A stretch of 28,831 bases of DNA, taken from Branchiostoma floridae (taxonomy: Eukaryota; Chordata; Leptocardii; Amphioxiformes; Branchiostomatidae). Position numbers and translations under genes: made by a program. The notes under the pieces were generated by a model. That model was given only the letters and a program-made list of their open reading frames with translations, was not told the origin of the DNA and searched no databases. The stretch covers positions 249,171-278,001 of the forward strand of contig NW_023365704.1 in the NCBI RefSeq assembly GCF_000003815.2, written 5' to 3'. Below, one piece after another: positions 1 through 9,417 of this stretch (the first letter of the stretch is position 1; the number at the start of each line of letters is the position of its first letter).

Positions 1-1235
1 CCTCGGCATGATGTGGTGTTGATGTGAGAAGGTATGTAGGTAGGTAGGCAGGTAGGTAGAAAGGCAGGCAGACAGGGTATGGGCCGAATTGTCACATACC
101 AGCTCTTTTAAGATAGTCCGGCTCAGGGGGAGTGACAATTTGTACCACATGGAGTTGTTAGCCTTGGCCATTTCTCACCTGAGTGTGTGTCACAGCCTGC
201 CTGTGTTTCTGGGTGTGTGACTGTGTGGCTTGCCATTTTCTCATGAGAAAGGATGCTTTCCAGTGATTTTAATTGAGTTTGTGTATTAGCACTAGCTCCA
301 GGCAAGTGCCATGACTTGGTTTCAGATACTGACAGTGGCATACTAGGCAGAAATATCATATTAAAGGTGTTCTAAAAACATAAAGGTGAGATTCTGGTAT
401 TCATTTTTGTATTATACATATTTCCAAAGTTCAAAAAAGAAGAAATTTTAAGTCCAAAACAGAGGAAAGCATGTAGATCTATCAGAGTGACCAGTGGTTA
501 CCAGTGGTTACCAGTGGTTGACATTGTCTGTGTCTTTTTTTCACAATTTTTGACCTCATCCATGTTGGCACTTTGATCCACTTCCCTCCCCACCCACTGC
601 CTTGTCAGCATTTGAAAACAGCCATTGACACTTGTCAGGAAAATCATTGCTGCGCAGTCATATTTCATTGAAATTTTTTCAAACTTGGAGAAGTTGTTGA
701 AAACTACTTTCATCATTGTTTGGTAGGGTTGTCATCTGTTAATTCTCAAGTTCAGGGGGGTGACAGGGCAAATTTCGGTATTTCCGGACTTGCGCAGATG
801 TCCCAGTTTTAGTGCCCTCAGAATGCTTAGGTAGGCTTGGGAAAAGTGGCTGTAGAAATGTTTTCCTTGGGATATTTTTGGATTTTGGAGGTGCATCTTA
901 TAGGTAAGGGTTGTAGCTTCTATATTGTGTTGAAAAACCAGATTTGTAGCAATATTTGTGGATGCAGTAGGCTTTAGAAGTTAGGTGTTTTGGTGTTGTT
1001 TTCAGGCAGTCACAAGGGCTGAAAAGGCCACCACCTATGTTTTGATATCGTATTACATGATTCCACCGTAAATTTTTCCTTTTTTTTTCCGTCAAATTAA
1101 TCTTTAGAGGGCTGACAACCATGCCAATGTGAGTTTTTCATGTTCTAAAAGTCCGGTAGGTGATTTTTGACAGCCTCTTTCTCCCATGATCCCTGTTGTT
1201 AAGCATATGCATAGGAAATGCCGTATTGTAGCCTG
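1..1235. repeat. Duplicate of 5405-6639 (transposon leader plus flank)
   Basis: This segment is the same as 5405-6639 at a constant offset of 5404, and I noticed no difference by eye. It opens with the first three codons (minus strand, 1-9) of the transposase annotated at 3368-5413, so the window begins just inside a further transposase copy whose body lies outside. It then holds a TAGG/CAGG-rich simple repeat (about 33-76), a 3x10-bp repeat (490-519) and the 766-1235 block, which also occurs at 2305-2774. Short open frames here are AT-rich chance frames with no recognisable product. Complete identity over 1.2 kb means either a very recent duplication or one sequence placed twice by the assembler. 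Confidence 0.9.
490..519. repeat. Three tandem 10-bp repeats (ACCAGTGGTT)
   Basis: The 10-mer ACCAGTGGTT occurs three times head to tail in the transposon leader and is copied unchanged at 5894-5923. Short tandem motifs inside transposon ends can be transposase-binding sites. That role is only a possibility here, because the element termini are not defined. Confidence 0.75.
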
Positions 1236-1411
1236 CATGCCGACGGGTTGCACCAATGAGGTGAGTTTTTTCACAACTTTTTGATACTTGATACCCTTAG
1301 ACAAGATAAGGACAGTACAAGGACACATGGTGGCTTAGTTGAAGACCAGTTTATTCAAATTATACAACATTTTGGCTGTTTTTCTGACTTTGTAACACGC
1401 CCCCCTCCCCC

Positions 1412-1705
1412 ATGAGTCAAACAGATAATTGGCGCTTGGAATACAGAAGAAAGATTGAGGCTAACATACGTAGAGAGCCTGGATCAACATGTATTTTTTG
1501 GAAAGGAGGTTTGAAATCAGCTTTGTCAGTCTACGGAGGGATTAATGTCTGTTGGTTCCCTGATACGCCTGCCTTTACAACTAAGAAGTGGCCTGTACAT
1601 AGAGTGTCTTACATGGTTTATTCTGGCCAGCTGCACCTTGACAAAGCTATACATGTCTCTCATCTCTGTCATCAACCTCTCTGTGGAACTATCTACACCT
1701 ATCTA
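1412..1705 (+). pseudogene. Broken copy of the His-Me finger endonuclease, runs into the gap
   Basis: This matches 2951-3245 codon for codon up to residue 91. One T is then missing after position 1685 compared with 2951-3337. The frameshift changes the reading frame immediately after the second zinc-ligand cysteine of the core (Cys91), so the later zinc ligands and the catalytic Asn are lost. The sequence enters the N gap at 1706. Either the gene copy is dead or the base is an error at the end of a low-quality contig; the position directly beside the gap makes an error plausible. Confidence 0.8.
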
Positions 1706-2007
1706 NNNNNNNNNNNNNNNNNNNNNNNNNNNNNNNNNNNNNNNNNNNNNNNNNNNNNNNNNNNNNNNNNNNNNNNNNNNNNNNNNNNNNNNNNNNNNNN
1801 NNNNNNNNNNNNNNNNNNNNNNNNNNNNNNNNNNNNNNNNNNNNNNNNNNNNNNNNNNNNNNNNNNNNNNNNNNNNNNNNNNNNNNNNNNNNNNNNNNNN
1901 NNNNNNNNNNNNNNNNNNNNNNNNNNNNNNNNNNNNNNNNNNNNNNNNNNNNNNNNNNNNNNNNNNNNNNNNNNNNNNNNNNNNNNNNNNNNNNNNNNNN
2001 NNNNNNN
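1706..2007. other. Assembly gap (302 N)
   Basis: An unbroken run of N. It lies between two near-identical copies of the endonuclease-bearing repeat, which is a usual place for an assembler to break. Reading frames that cross it have no meaning. Confidence 1.
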
Positions 2008-2304
2008 TATGGGACAGACTAGGTTTCTGATGTTCAGACTCAAAACCATCCTTATTGTAAATAGCTAAATAAAACTGCACTGACCACGTTTTTATGATAA
2101 AAAGCGAAGACAGGCACGCACAATAAAAACATATAAATAAACAACTGTTAGTTACAGTTGGCCTGAAAACTCAGTGGCTAATTTTTGTCAACATTTCGTT
2201 CCTACTCGGCCAAGTTCGTAAAAGGCATTTCCCTGCCATTTTCTATTATACATAGTCAAAATCCTCACAAGAAATACAATGCTACGGCCGCGTGGCGCGT
2301 TGGT
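2008..2304. other. Unique sequence between gap and repeat
   Basis: About 300 bp of AT-rich sequence not seen elsewhere in the window. It holds AATAAA-type hexamers near 2067 and 2121 and no convincing coding frame. It is the only place where the left edge of the repeated block (GGGCAAATTTCGG at 2305) is preceded by sequence other than the transposon leader, so 2305 may be a true element end or a rearrangement breakpoint. Confidence 0.6.
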
Positions 2305-3245
2305 GGGCAAATTTCGGTATTTCCGGACTTGCGCAGATGTCCCAGTTTTAGTGCCCTCAGAATGCTTAGGTAGGCTTGGGAAAAGTGGCTGTAGAAATGT
2401 TTTCCTTGGGATATTTTTGGATTTTGGAGGTGCATCTTATAGGTAAGGGTTGTAGCTTCTATATTGTGTTGAAAAACCAGATTTGTAGCAATATTTGTGG
2501 ATGCAGTGGGCTTTAGAAGTTAGGTGTTTTGGTGTTGTTTTCAGGCAGTCACAAGGGCTGAAAAGGCCACCACCTATGTTTTGATATCGTATTACATGAT
2601 TCCACCGTAAATTTTTCCTTTTTTTTTCCGTCAAATTAATCTTTAGAGGGCTGACAACCATGCCAATGTGAGTTTTTCATGTTCTAAAAGTCCGGTAGGT
2701 GATTTTTGACAGCCTCTTTCTCCCATGATCCCTGTTGTTAAGCATATGCATAGGAAATGCCGTATTGTAGCCTGCATGCCGACGGGTTGCACCAATGAGG
2801 TGAGTTTTTTCACAACTTTTTGATACTTGATACCCTTAGACAAGATAAGGACAGTACAAGGACACATGGTGGCTTAGTTGAAGACCAGTTTATTCAAATT
2901 ATACAACATTTTGGCTGTTTTTCTGACTTTGTAACACGCCCCCCTCCCCCATGAGTCAAACAGATAATTGGCGCTTGGAATACAGAAGAAAGATTGAGGC
3001 TAACATACGTAGAGAGCCTGGATCAACATGTATTTTTTGGAAAGGAGGTTTGAAATCAGCTTTGTCAGTCTACGGAGGGATTAATGTCTGTTGGTTCCCT
3101 GATACGCCTGCCTTTACAACTAAGAAGTGGCCTGTACATAGAGTGTCTTACATGGTTTATTCTGGCCAGCTGCACCTTGACAAAGCTATACATGTCTCTC
3201 ATCTCTGTCATCAACCTCTCTGTGTGAACTATCTACACCTATCTT
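2305..3245. repeat. Second copy of 766-1705
   Basis: This aligns to 766-1705 at offset 1539, with an A to G change at 969/2508, a one-base indel after 1685 and a mismatch at 1705. It contains the endonuclease promoter side. A possible exon-like segment has acceptor ttttgacag before 2710 and donor GAG|GTGAGT at about 2798. Its phase does not match the downstream endonuclease frame at the acceptor I could see, so splicing into that gene is not supported. Confidence 0.9.
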
Positions 3246-3337
3246 ACGAGCCTCAGTCTGTCAACAACGGGAGAAAGTCCTGCCGACGCCGCGGAGTATG
3301 TCGGACACATACAGGTTGGCCAGACTGTATTCTGTAG
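2951..3337 (+). CDS. I-PpoI-like His-Me finger (zf-His_Me_endon) endonuclease, transposon-borne
   Basis: A 128-aa intact frame. Aligned to I-PpoI, the key residues fall in register: His84 matches the catalytic His98, and Asn105 matches the Mg-binding Asn119. Cys86, Cys91 and His96 match the first zinc cluster (Cys100, Cys105, His110), with Cys27 or Cys47 available as the remote Cys41 ligand. Cys111, Cys117, His120 and Cys126 match the second zinc cluster, with slightly different spacing. The PVHRVSY stretch (61-67) is the usual conserved strand before the active site. It is therefore expected to be a small, probably dimeric, zinc-stabilised DNA endonuclease. The ATG follows a C-rich stretch with a stop upstream in frame. 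It is convergent with the transposase, with stop codons 30 bp apart. Its role in the element (cleavage, homing or copy-number increase) is inference. The family assignment is strong; the activity is untested. Confidence 0.85.
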   Translation: MSQTDNWRLEYRRKIEANIRREPGSTCIFWKGGLKSALSVYGGINVCWFPDTPAFTTKKWPVHRVSYMVYSGQLHLDKAIHVSHLCHQPLCVNYLHLSYEPQSVNNGRKSCRRRGVCRTHTGWPDCIL

Positions 3338-3367
3338 GTGCTTAGGTAAGCTACATTCTATCAGTCC

Positions 3368-5413
3368 TTAGTCTGCATCTGATCCACTTGGTGACTCCTG
3401 CTCTGCGGGACGGGTGTATGAATGTTCTCTGTTGTCTACCTTCTTCTTCTTCCTTGGTGCCCTACCTGTACCTGTCACTGCTCTCTTGCTTTTGTAAGTT
3501 CCCTGCTCTTTTCTTTTGTCATATGAAGCAAACCTTCTCAATGTCTTGGCTTTTTGTCTTTTCTGGTTTGCTACCTCCATCTTGTACGCACGGTGATAGT
3601 TCTGTGTCTTTTCCATCCCTTCCAATGCAGGAACGACCGCGGAGTTTGGTGAAAACGGTATATTGGCTGCGGCACGTTTGCGGGCTATCGACATCCCGGT
3701 TCCATTGTTGGAGGAGTGTAGTCCAGAGTGCACTCTGCCCGGAAAGGTACGAGATCTGTTCACATTTTTTGGACATGTCTTGCTAATCTGTCTATTAACA
3801 GACTCTACTTTGTTGGTGGTTCGCCCACGTCTTGTCACCTTCAAAGCCTCCTTTCCTAGCCTGTGCTCCATGATTTTTCCTAACTCCTTCAGGTCAGCGT
3901 CGGTCGGGTCCAGCTTTCCCTTCGCCTTCTCTTGTAACTCTTGAAACTTCCATTTGTATGGGTGCCTGCACACGAGGGAACCGGACTTACATCTGCTGTG
4001 ATCTCCACTATAGCAATATGGAATTGCTTGCATAACCTGTTTCATTTTTCCAGCCATGACCCTCTGGTTACGGAACTTCTTTAGTCCCAGGATGTGTTCA
4101 GTATTTAGCCTTATGGCCAAGTCATTGCCGAAGCGGTCCCTGATCCACTTTCTCTCTTCCTGGGTTTTTCCTGGAAACATCTGCTTGGACCACTTGCCTC
4201 CGCTCACCTTGCGCCTGATAGCTTTTGAAAGGTGCACAATGTCTTTGAAGACTTTGAGATCATTCAGTCCTGCTTCCTCCATGACTTCTTTCATTCCAGA
4301 GGAGAAGCTGCTATCACCATCTTCAGTTAACTCAGCAACAATTGTTTTGCTAGGCCCAGACATCAGTTTCTTGGCAATCTCTATGGCAGCCTGTCTTTCA
4401 TCCCCTATAACGGCTGACTGTGGGATGTTCGCTGAACACTTGTGGGATGGGACTTCCTTCTTCCCCTCTCCTCTGCTACATTGTTGACAGTTCTTGTTCT
4501 TGACATGAGTGCAGATGACCCACTTCCTTTTTGTCACATTTTCAGCTACATTGGTGACACAGGTGCCAGACGGTTGACCTGGTTTCTTCCCCCTTCCAGA
4601 ACGGAGCGGGCTTTGGTAGCGAGAGTCGGCTTCTATTGGGATGCCGCTGTCCGGTTCGTTTCCTTTCACTGCATGGACTTCCTTCACCGTCTCTCGCAAA
4701 GCTTCCATGTCCTTCTCGTTTAAGGAAACCATCTTGTCACTGTATTTATTTGCTAAGTTCTGAAGTCCTCCCGTGCTTGGCACTGATATATCCAGTGCAG
4801 CTGCAACTTCTCTGAGCACTTGCGGTCCTATGGGACTGTTAAACATGGCGACTTGTGCTGCCATGTTAGGTTCTGCGACCTTGGGTCCTCGTTTTCCTGG
4901 TTCGTCTGACGGCACCACCCCATAAAACTTACTGTGAGGCGATTCATAGTTGCACTCGTTGCACACCAGTGTCTCCGAAGTGGTCAGGCCTTTCTTCTGC
5001 TCCTTCCGGGCTGACACTCTGACCAGTCCCTTGCAGTCTGTTTGGATCTTGTCGTGGTGTCTCTGTGCACTCACACAGGCATGGACCGCTGTCTTCGCAT
5101 GCCACATGCGGTAGCCCTCCACTTCATCGCTGTCTGTCTTCTCCCCAATGAATCTCGCAATCCGGCTTCCTTGCAGTTTTGTATGACGGAGCACCATTGT
5201 TGTTCCCACGTCATTCAGAGTTTCAATGTCATTCTGTATGATGTTTCCCTTCCTATCTCGGTTGACATACAGACTGTCCTGGTCTTGTGTTGGCCTATGG
5301 TATGAAGAAATGGGTGTTACCTTCGTGATCGTAAGACCCTTGTTCCACGGTTTGTTTCCCGCCCTGAACTGGCCGGCATGTCGAAGCCTCATCTTCTTTC
5401 TTCTCCTCGGCAT
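3368..5413 (-). CDS. DDE transposase, Kolobok/Mutator-like (Mutator-like transposase domain)
   Basis: An intact frame of 681 aa from the Met at 5413. The frame stays open to an ATG at 5575 (735 aa), but those extra 54 residues are low-complexity, so the internal start (MPRRRKK, basic, NLS-like) is preferred. A PWNKGL motif lies at 22-27. A CxxC (151/154) with FYGVVPS (163-169) is typical of this transposase group. The proposed catalytic triad is Asp263 (EADS), Asp365 or Asp367 in the EDGDSS box, and Glu537 (NKVESVNR). A D-x2-H (391-394) sits after the second Asp. CxxC (309/312), H-x-C (324/326) and a Cys-rich hairpin (467, 475, 482) suggest zinc binding. The C-terminus is basic. No frameshift or stop interrupts it. 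Assignment to Kolobok rather than another MULE-related group is from memory of family features and is less sure than the transposase call itself. Confidence 0.85.
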   Translation of the reverse strand: MPRRRKKMRLRHAGQFRAGNKPWNKGLTITKVTPISSYHRPTQDQDSLYVNRDRKGNIIQNDIETLNDVGTTMVLRHTKLQGSRIARFIGEKTDSDEVEGYRMWHAKTAVHACVSAQRHHDKIQTDCKGLVRVSARKEQKKGLTTSETLVCNECNYESPHSKFYGVVPSDEPGKRGPKVAEPNMAAQVAMFNSPIGPQVLREVAAALDISVPSTGGLQNLANKYSDKMVSLNEKDMEALRETVKEVHAVKGNEPDSGIPIEADSRYQSPLRSGRGKKPGQPSGTCVTNVAENVTKRKWVICTHVKNKNCQQCSRGEGKKEVPSHKCSANIPQSAVIGDERQAAIEIAKKLMSGPSKTIVAELTEDGDSSFSSGMKEVMEEAGLNDLKVFKDIVHLSKAIRRKVSGGKWSKQMFPGKTQEERKWIRDRFGNDLAIRLNTEHILGLKKFRNQRVMAGKMKQVMQAIPYCYSGDHSRCKSGSLVCRHPYKWKFQELQEKAKGKLDPTDADLKELGKIMEHRLGKEALKVTRRGRTTNKVESVNRQISKTCPKNVNRSRTFPGRVHSGLHSSNNGTGMSIARKRAAANIPFSPNSAVVPALEGMEKTQNYHRAYKMEVANQKRQKAKTLRRFASYDKRKEQGTYKSKRAVTGTGRAPRKKKKVDNREHSYTRPAEQESPSGSDAD

Positions 5414-6639
5414 GATGTGGTGTTGATGTGAGAAGGTATGTAGGTAGGTAGGCAGGTAGGTAGAAAGGCAGGCAGACAGGGTATGGGCCGAATTGTCACA
5501 TACCAGCTCTTTTAAGATAGTCCGGCTCAGGGGGAGTGACAATTTGTACCACATGGAGTTGTTAGCCTTGGCCATTTCTCACCTGAGTGTGTGTCACAGC
5601 CTGCCTGTGTTTCTGGGTGTGTGACTGTGTGGCTTGCCATTTTCTCATGAGAAAGGATGCTTTCCAGTGATTTTAATTGAGTTTGTGTATTAGCACTAGC
5701 TCCAGGCAAGTGCCATGACTTGGTTTCAGATACTGACAGTGGCATACTAGGCAGAAATATCATATTAAAGGTGTTCTAAAAACATAAAGGTGAGATTCTG
5801 GTATTCATTTTTGTATTATACATATTTCCAAAGTTCAAAAAAGAAGAAATTTTAAGTCCAAAACAGAGGAAAGCATGTAGATCTATCAGAGTGACCAGTG
5901 GTTACCAGTGGTTACCAGTGGTTGACATTGTCTGTGTCTTTTTTTCACAATTTTTGACCTCATCCATGTTGGCACTTTGATCCACTTCCCTCCCCACCCA
6001 CTGCCTTGTCAGCATTTGAAAACAGCCATTGACACTTGTCAGGAAAATCATTGCTGCGCAGTCATATTTCATTGAAATTTTTTCAAACTTGGAGAAGTTG
6101 TTGAAAACTACTTTCATCATTGTTTGGTAGGGTTGTCATCTGTTAATTCTCAAGTTCAGGGGGGTGACAGGGCAAATTTCGGTATTTCCGGACTTGCGCA
6201 GATGTCCCAGTTTTAGTGCCCTCAGAATGCTTAGGTAGGCTTGGGAAAAGTGGCTGTAGAAATGTTTTCCTTGGGATATTTTTGGATTTTGGAGGTGCAT
6301 CTTATAGGTAAGGGTTGTAGCTTCTATATTGTGTTGAAAAACCAGATTTGTAGCAATATTTGTGGATGCAGTAGGCTTTAGAAGTTAGGTGTTTTGGTGT
6401 TGTTTTCAGGCAGTCACAAGGGCTGAAAAGGCCACCACCTATGTTTTGATATCGTATTACATGATTCCACCGTAAATTTTTCCTTTTTTTTTCCGTCAAA
6501 TTAATCTTTAGAGGGCTGACAACCATGCCAATGTGAGTTTTTCATGTTCTAAAAGTCCGGTAGGTGATTTTTGACAGCCTCTTTCTCCCATGATCCCTGT
6601 TGTTAAGCATATGCATAGGAAATGCCGTATTGTAGCCTG
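5405..6639. repeat. Transposase leader plus third repeat block, ends at the receptor-kinase frame
   Basis: This duplicates 1-1235. It includes the transposase 5' end and upstream region (to 6169), then the 6170-6639 block equivalent to 766-1235 and 2305-2774. Homology stops after CCTG at 6639: copies one and two continue with CATGCCGACGG, while this copy switches to receptor-kinase coding sequence. It also carries the second set of 10-bp tandem repeats (5894-5923) and the TAGG simple repeat (about 5437-5480). I see no independent gene in it. Confidence 0.9.
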
Positions 6640-8266
6640 TGATATACCCTGGCCCGAGGTTGTGATCACCGCGACACCTGGCGATTCAGTCGTGAAGTAT
6701 ATCGGTACCAATCTGACTCTGACCTGCCTGGCTCCACACATCCATGTGGTGAATATGACGTGGATTTACAAAGCAGAAATCGACTGTAATGACACCAAGT
6801 TGATCCTTGATGACACAAAAGAGAGAGGGGAATATGTAGTGCTGAACAATTCCATCAGATTTAAGCCAATCTTGGAATCAGCCAATGGTGAATATATTTG
6901 TGTGGTAAAAGTTATAGACGGTACAGTTGTTAACGCAACTTTCGTTCTGAACGCCACCAAATGCCGACCCAACTATCATGGAGAAGTTTGTAGCGAAAAG
7001 TGCGACTGTCAGTACGGAGGGACGTGTGACAGGTGGGAGGGTTGTCTGTGTCCTCCCGGTCGGCATGGAGACTGGTGTGAGCACACATGCGCACCTGGCA
7101 GTTTTGGTTTGAACTGCAGCAGGAACTGTAACTGTCAAAACAATGCCTCATGTGATCCAGTCAACGGCACCTGTTTTTGTGCTGAAGGGCAGTCGGGTGA
7201 ATTTTGTGAGAACGCCCCAAAACCTGAGAACAACCAAGTTATTGTTATTGTATTGGCTTCCGTTATTCCTGCTATGGTCATACTAGTCGGCAGCATTGTA
7301 ATTGTGCTGGTACGGCGTGGATTAGAAACAAAGTACACAGAGATGGACACAGAAATAGACATCCTTTCATCATGGGAAATTGACAAAGAGGACATTCGTT
7401 TCGAGCACATGATCGGCGAGGGAGAGTTCGGCCATGTCGTACGGGGAAGACTGCGTGTGCCGGCAGGCTACCAGGTTTTGGTCGCCGCTAAAAGTATCCG
7501 CCCTGACCGCATGACAGCGTCGGCTCTCCGCGACTTTCGCCGCGAAATGGACATTCTAGCGAGGCTCCACGAGGACAGAGAGGGACACCCGAACGTGGTG
7601 AAGTTTTACGGAGTCCTGACAAAATCGGAACCACAATACATAGTTGTAGAGTATGCGACTAATGAAGAACTGCGGCGGTACCTGTGGAGTTTGAGAGAAG
7701 AGTACAAAGTGACAGGACATAGGAGACTGTTAGAACGACTAAGGTTTGCTTCTGGCGTGGCCAGTGGCTTATCAGAGCTGGCACGTCTGAAAATCGTGCA
7801 CCGGGACATCGCAGCTCGTAATATCGTCATCAGCGACAGGAAGGTGGCCAAGATCGCGGATTTCGGGCTGTCGCGCGACGTTTACGTGTCGTCTGCGTAC
7901 AAACGCACCAACCAGGGCGGGGAGGAGGAGCTGTTGCCGCTGAAGTGGATGGCCCTGGAGTCGTTACGGGACGGGGTGTACACGTGTGAGAGTGACGTGT
8001 GGTCGTACGGCGTGTTGCTGTGGGAGATCGCCAGCTTTGGGGAGGAGCCGCGCTATGCTGGGGGTCCGATGCACCCGGACGTGTGCACGCTGTTGGAGCT
8101 GCTGAGGAAAGGAGTTCGTCTGCAGCAGCCGGAGAACTGTCCGCTGTCGGTGTACCGCATCATCAGGTCCTGCTGGATTGTTGACCCATCGAAGCGACCG
8201 ACGCCTGAGGAACTCTTGCAAAAGATAGACCAGTTGATGCCACGGAGGGATGCCTCTCAATCATAA
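6590..8266 (+). CDS. Receptor tyrosine kinase, Ig + EGF-like + TM + kinase (Tie-like), 5' end chimeric
   Basis: The open frame is 558 aa, but residues 1-16 come from the transposon repeat; genuine receptor sequence starts at about 6638-6640. It lacks a signal peptide, so the 5' exon is missing or displaced. The order is an Ig-like domain (about 30-120; Cys46, Trp58, Cys104), Cys-rich EGF-like repeats in the Tie/MEGF style (125-207), a transmembrane helix (about 216-240) and a kinase domain (269-550). The kinase has GEGEFG (276-281), Lys301, Glu319, HRDIAARN (404-411), DFG (424-426), the ALE variant of APE (455-457), and candidate activation-loop tyrosines 432 and 437. All catalytic residues are present, so activity is expected. 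The ectodomain-to-kinase span has no intron, unusual for a receptor kinase. It should sit in the plasma membrane; the ligand is unknown. An ATTAAA at 8454 could serve polyadenylation. Confidence 0.8.
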   Translation: MIPVVKHMHRKCRIVACDIPWPEVVITATPGDSVVKYIGTNLTLTCLAPHIHVVNMTWIYKAEIDCNDTKLILDDTKERGEYVVLNNSIRFKPILESANGEYICVVKVIDGTVVNATFVLNATKCRPNYHGEVCSEKCDCQYGGTCDRWEGCLCPPGRHGDWCEHTCAPGSFGLNCSRNCNCQNNASCDPVNGTCFCAEGQSGEFCENAPKPENNQVIVIVLASVIPAMVILVGSIVIVLVRRGLETKYTEMDTEIDILSSWEIDKEDIRFEHMIGEGEFGHVVRGRLRVPAGYQVLVAAKSIRPDRMTASALRDFRREMDILARLHEDREGHPNVVKFYGVLTKSEPQYIVVEYATNEELRRYLWSLREEYKVTGHRRLLERLRFASGVASGLSELARLKIVHRDIAARNIVISDRKVAKIADFGLSRDVYVSSAYKRTNQGGEEELLPLKWMALESLRDGVYTCESDVWSYGVLLWEIASFGEEPRYAGGPMHPDVCTLLELLRKGVRLQQPENCPLSVYRIIRSCWIVDPSKRPTPEELLQKIDQLMPRRDASQS

Positions 8267-9417
8267 CATTTCTTGACAATGAAGTTTCTTCTATAGACCA
8301 ACAGAGGCTCAATCAAACACACTAGACAGTCATGGTCTTATATCCTCATGGTCTCTCATCGGCTCATGGATGGCATGTTTTATTTCTGAGAAAAGTAGTT
8401 CAAATGGTAATCTAATTTGCACAATCAATGAGAAAATTGTATAATACCTTAGTATTAAATGATGGCATAACATTACTAGTGACAATAGAAAGTTAGATCA
8501 AGGTAGATAGATGACTTTAGACTTTTCAAGGTAAATAGATGATTTTTGACAGCATATACAAAATTGTACAATAACTTTCTGAAGAAGGATATTTTATAAC
8601 ATGTGATTTTTAAAGAGGAGATAGTGGATTCATTTCACTTATAATAAGAAACTTATTTGCATATCTATAATGAACAAGGTAATTGGTAAATGATAGAGAT
8701 TTTATACTTTCTGACATGAGTTATGTAGAAGTACGCATTTTAAATCATATGTAATGCAAATTAGGTGGGTATAAGGTCATTTAACTCCAAGTAGTAGTTG
8801 GATATTGTAATCTAACATGATACAGAATTTTCTCAATTGTTTGATAACTGCAGTTCTACTTTTATGTATTTTTAACTTAATGAAATTTTAATCAAGTTAC
8901 ATTAGATACTCGGGGAGATATGTGTGACGCAATTGATTGTAGAACAATGAGAAAGAAATGGTTTATTGCCATTGACATTAAAAACTTTTGCAGCACATTT
9001 GCAAAGGCTGAAATGTCGTTTTTTTACAGTCAGTATTTCAACCTCTAACTAGGTAAAAAAAATTAAAAGGATCGAGTGACAAAATAACATCTACTTGTCT
9101 ACAATAACTGATCAGTTATTACACAAAAAAACATTCACTACTGTTCACTAATTACCCGCCCTGGTTCAGGAGCTTTACACAGTACGGTAATGTGCTGTTA
9201 GCGAAACGAGCAGTTCTACACCGGAAGTGAATTTATTATTATTTCTTAGTGACCTACTATGAGTATCACCTCGTCTAGATGGGAGCCAATGACTGAATGT
9301 TTCAGAGTTGACGAGAGTTCGTACGTGCAAACCGTAGGCATAGGTTGTCCCTTCTAGAGTCCAGTCGACAGAGACCCGAAGTGTCCAGTTCACTGTCGTT
9401 AAGCCCCCTTTAAACCC
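8267..9417. other. AT-rich intergenic/3' flank, no gene seen
   Basis: This follows the receptor kinase stop and is AT-rich with short poly-A and poly-T runs. I recognise no coding frame, repeat family or RNA. A 72-residue frame on the minus strand at 9175-9393 has no recognisable domain and is not called. Confidence 0.6.

Larger units (their letters stand above)
2305..6169. mobile_element. Two-gene DNA transposon unit (Kolobok/Mutator-like) with homing-type endonuclease
   Basis: The order is a leader block (2305-2950), an endonuclease gene on the plus strand (2951-3337), 30 bp, a convergent transposase gene on the minus strand (3368-5413) and the transposase upstream leader (5405-6169). The leader block restarts at 6170, giving a repeat unit of 3865 bp. 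I could not find terminal inverted repeats: the sequence at 2305 has no inverted partner before 6169. The true ends are therefore unknown, and the 3865-bp period may reflect tandem or circular copies or misassembly. The classification rests on the transposase (see its entry). Kolobok elements are known to use TTAA target sites; no clear TTAA pair was identified. Confidence 0.6.

Noticed and set aside
1165-1259. Exon-like segment (acceptor ttttgacag, donor GAG|GTGAGT) that might splice into the endonuclease
   Set aside because: The phase at its donor does not fit the endonuclease frame at the acceptor I could see; no other support.
898-1328. Short minus-strand frames repeated at 2437-2867 and 6302-6741
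   Set aside because: They recur only because the DNA is duplicated. They have no domain, overlap each other and lie in transposon flank.
5414-5575. 54-residue N-terminal extension of the transposase
   Set aside because: The composition is driven by the TAGG/CAGG simple repeat (a run of Tyr, Leu, Pro and Thr) and the internal Met starts a basic, typical N-terminus.
9175-9393. 72-residue minus-strand frame upstream of the fold-back
   Set aside because: No recognisable domain, no promoter or splice signals.
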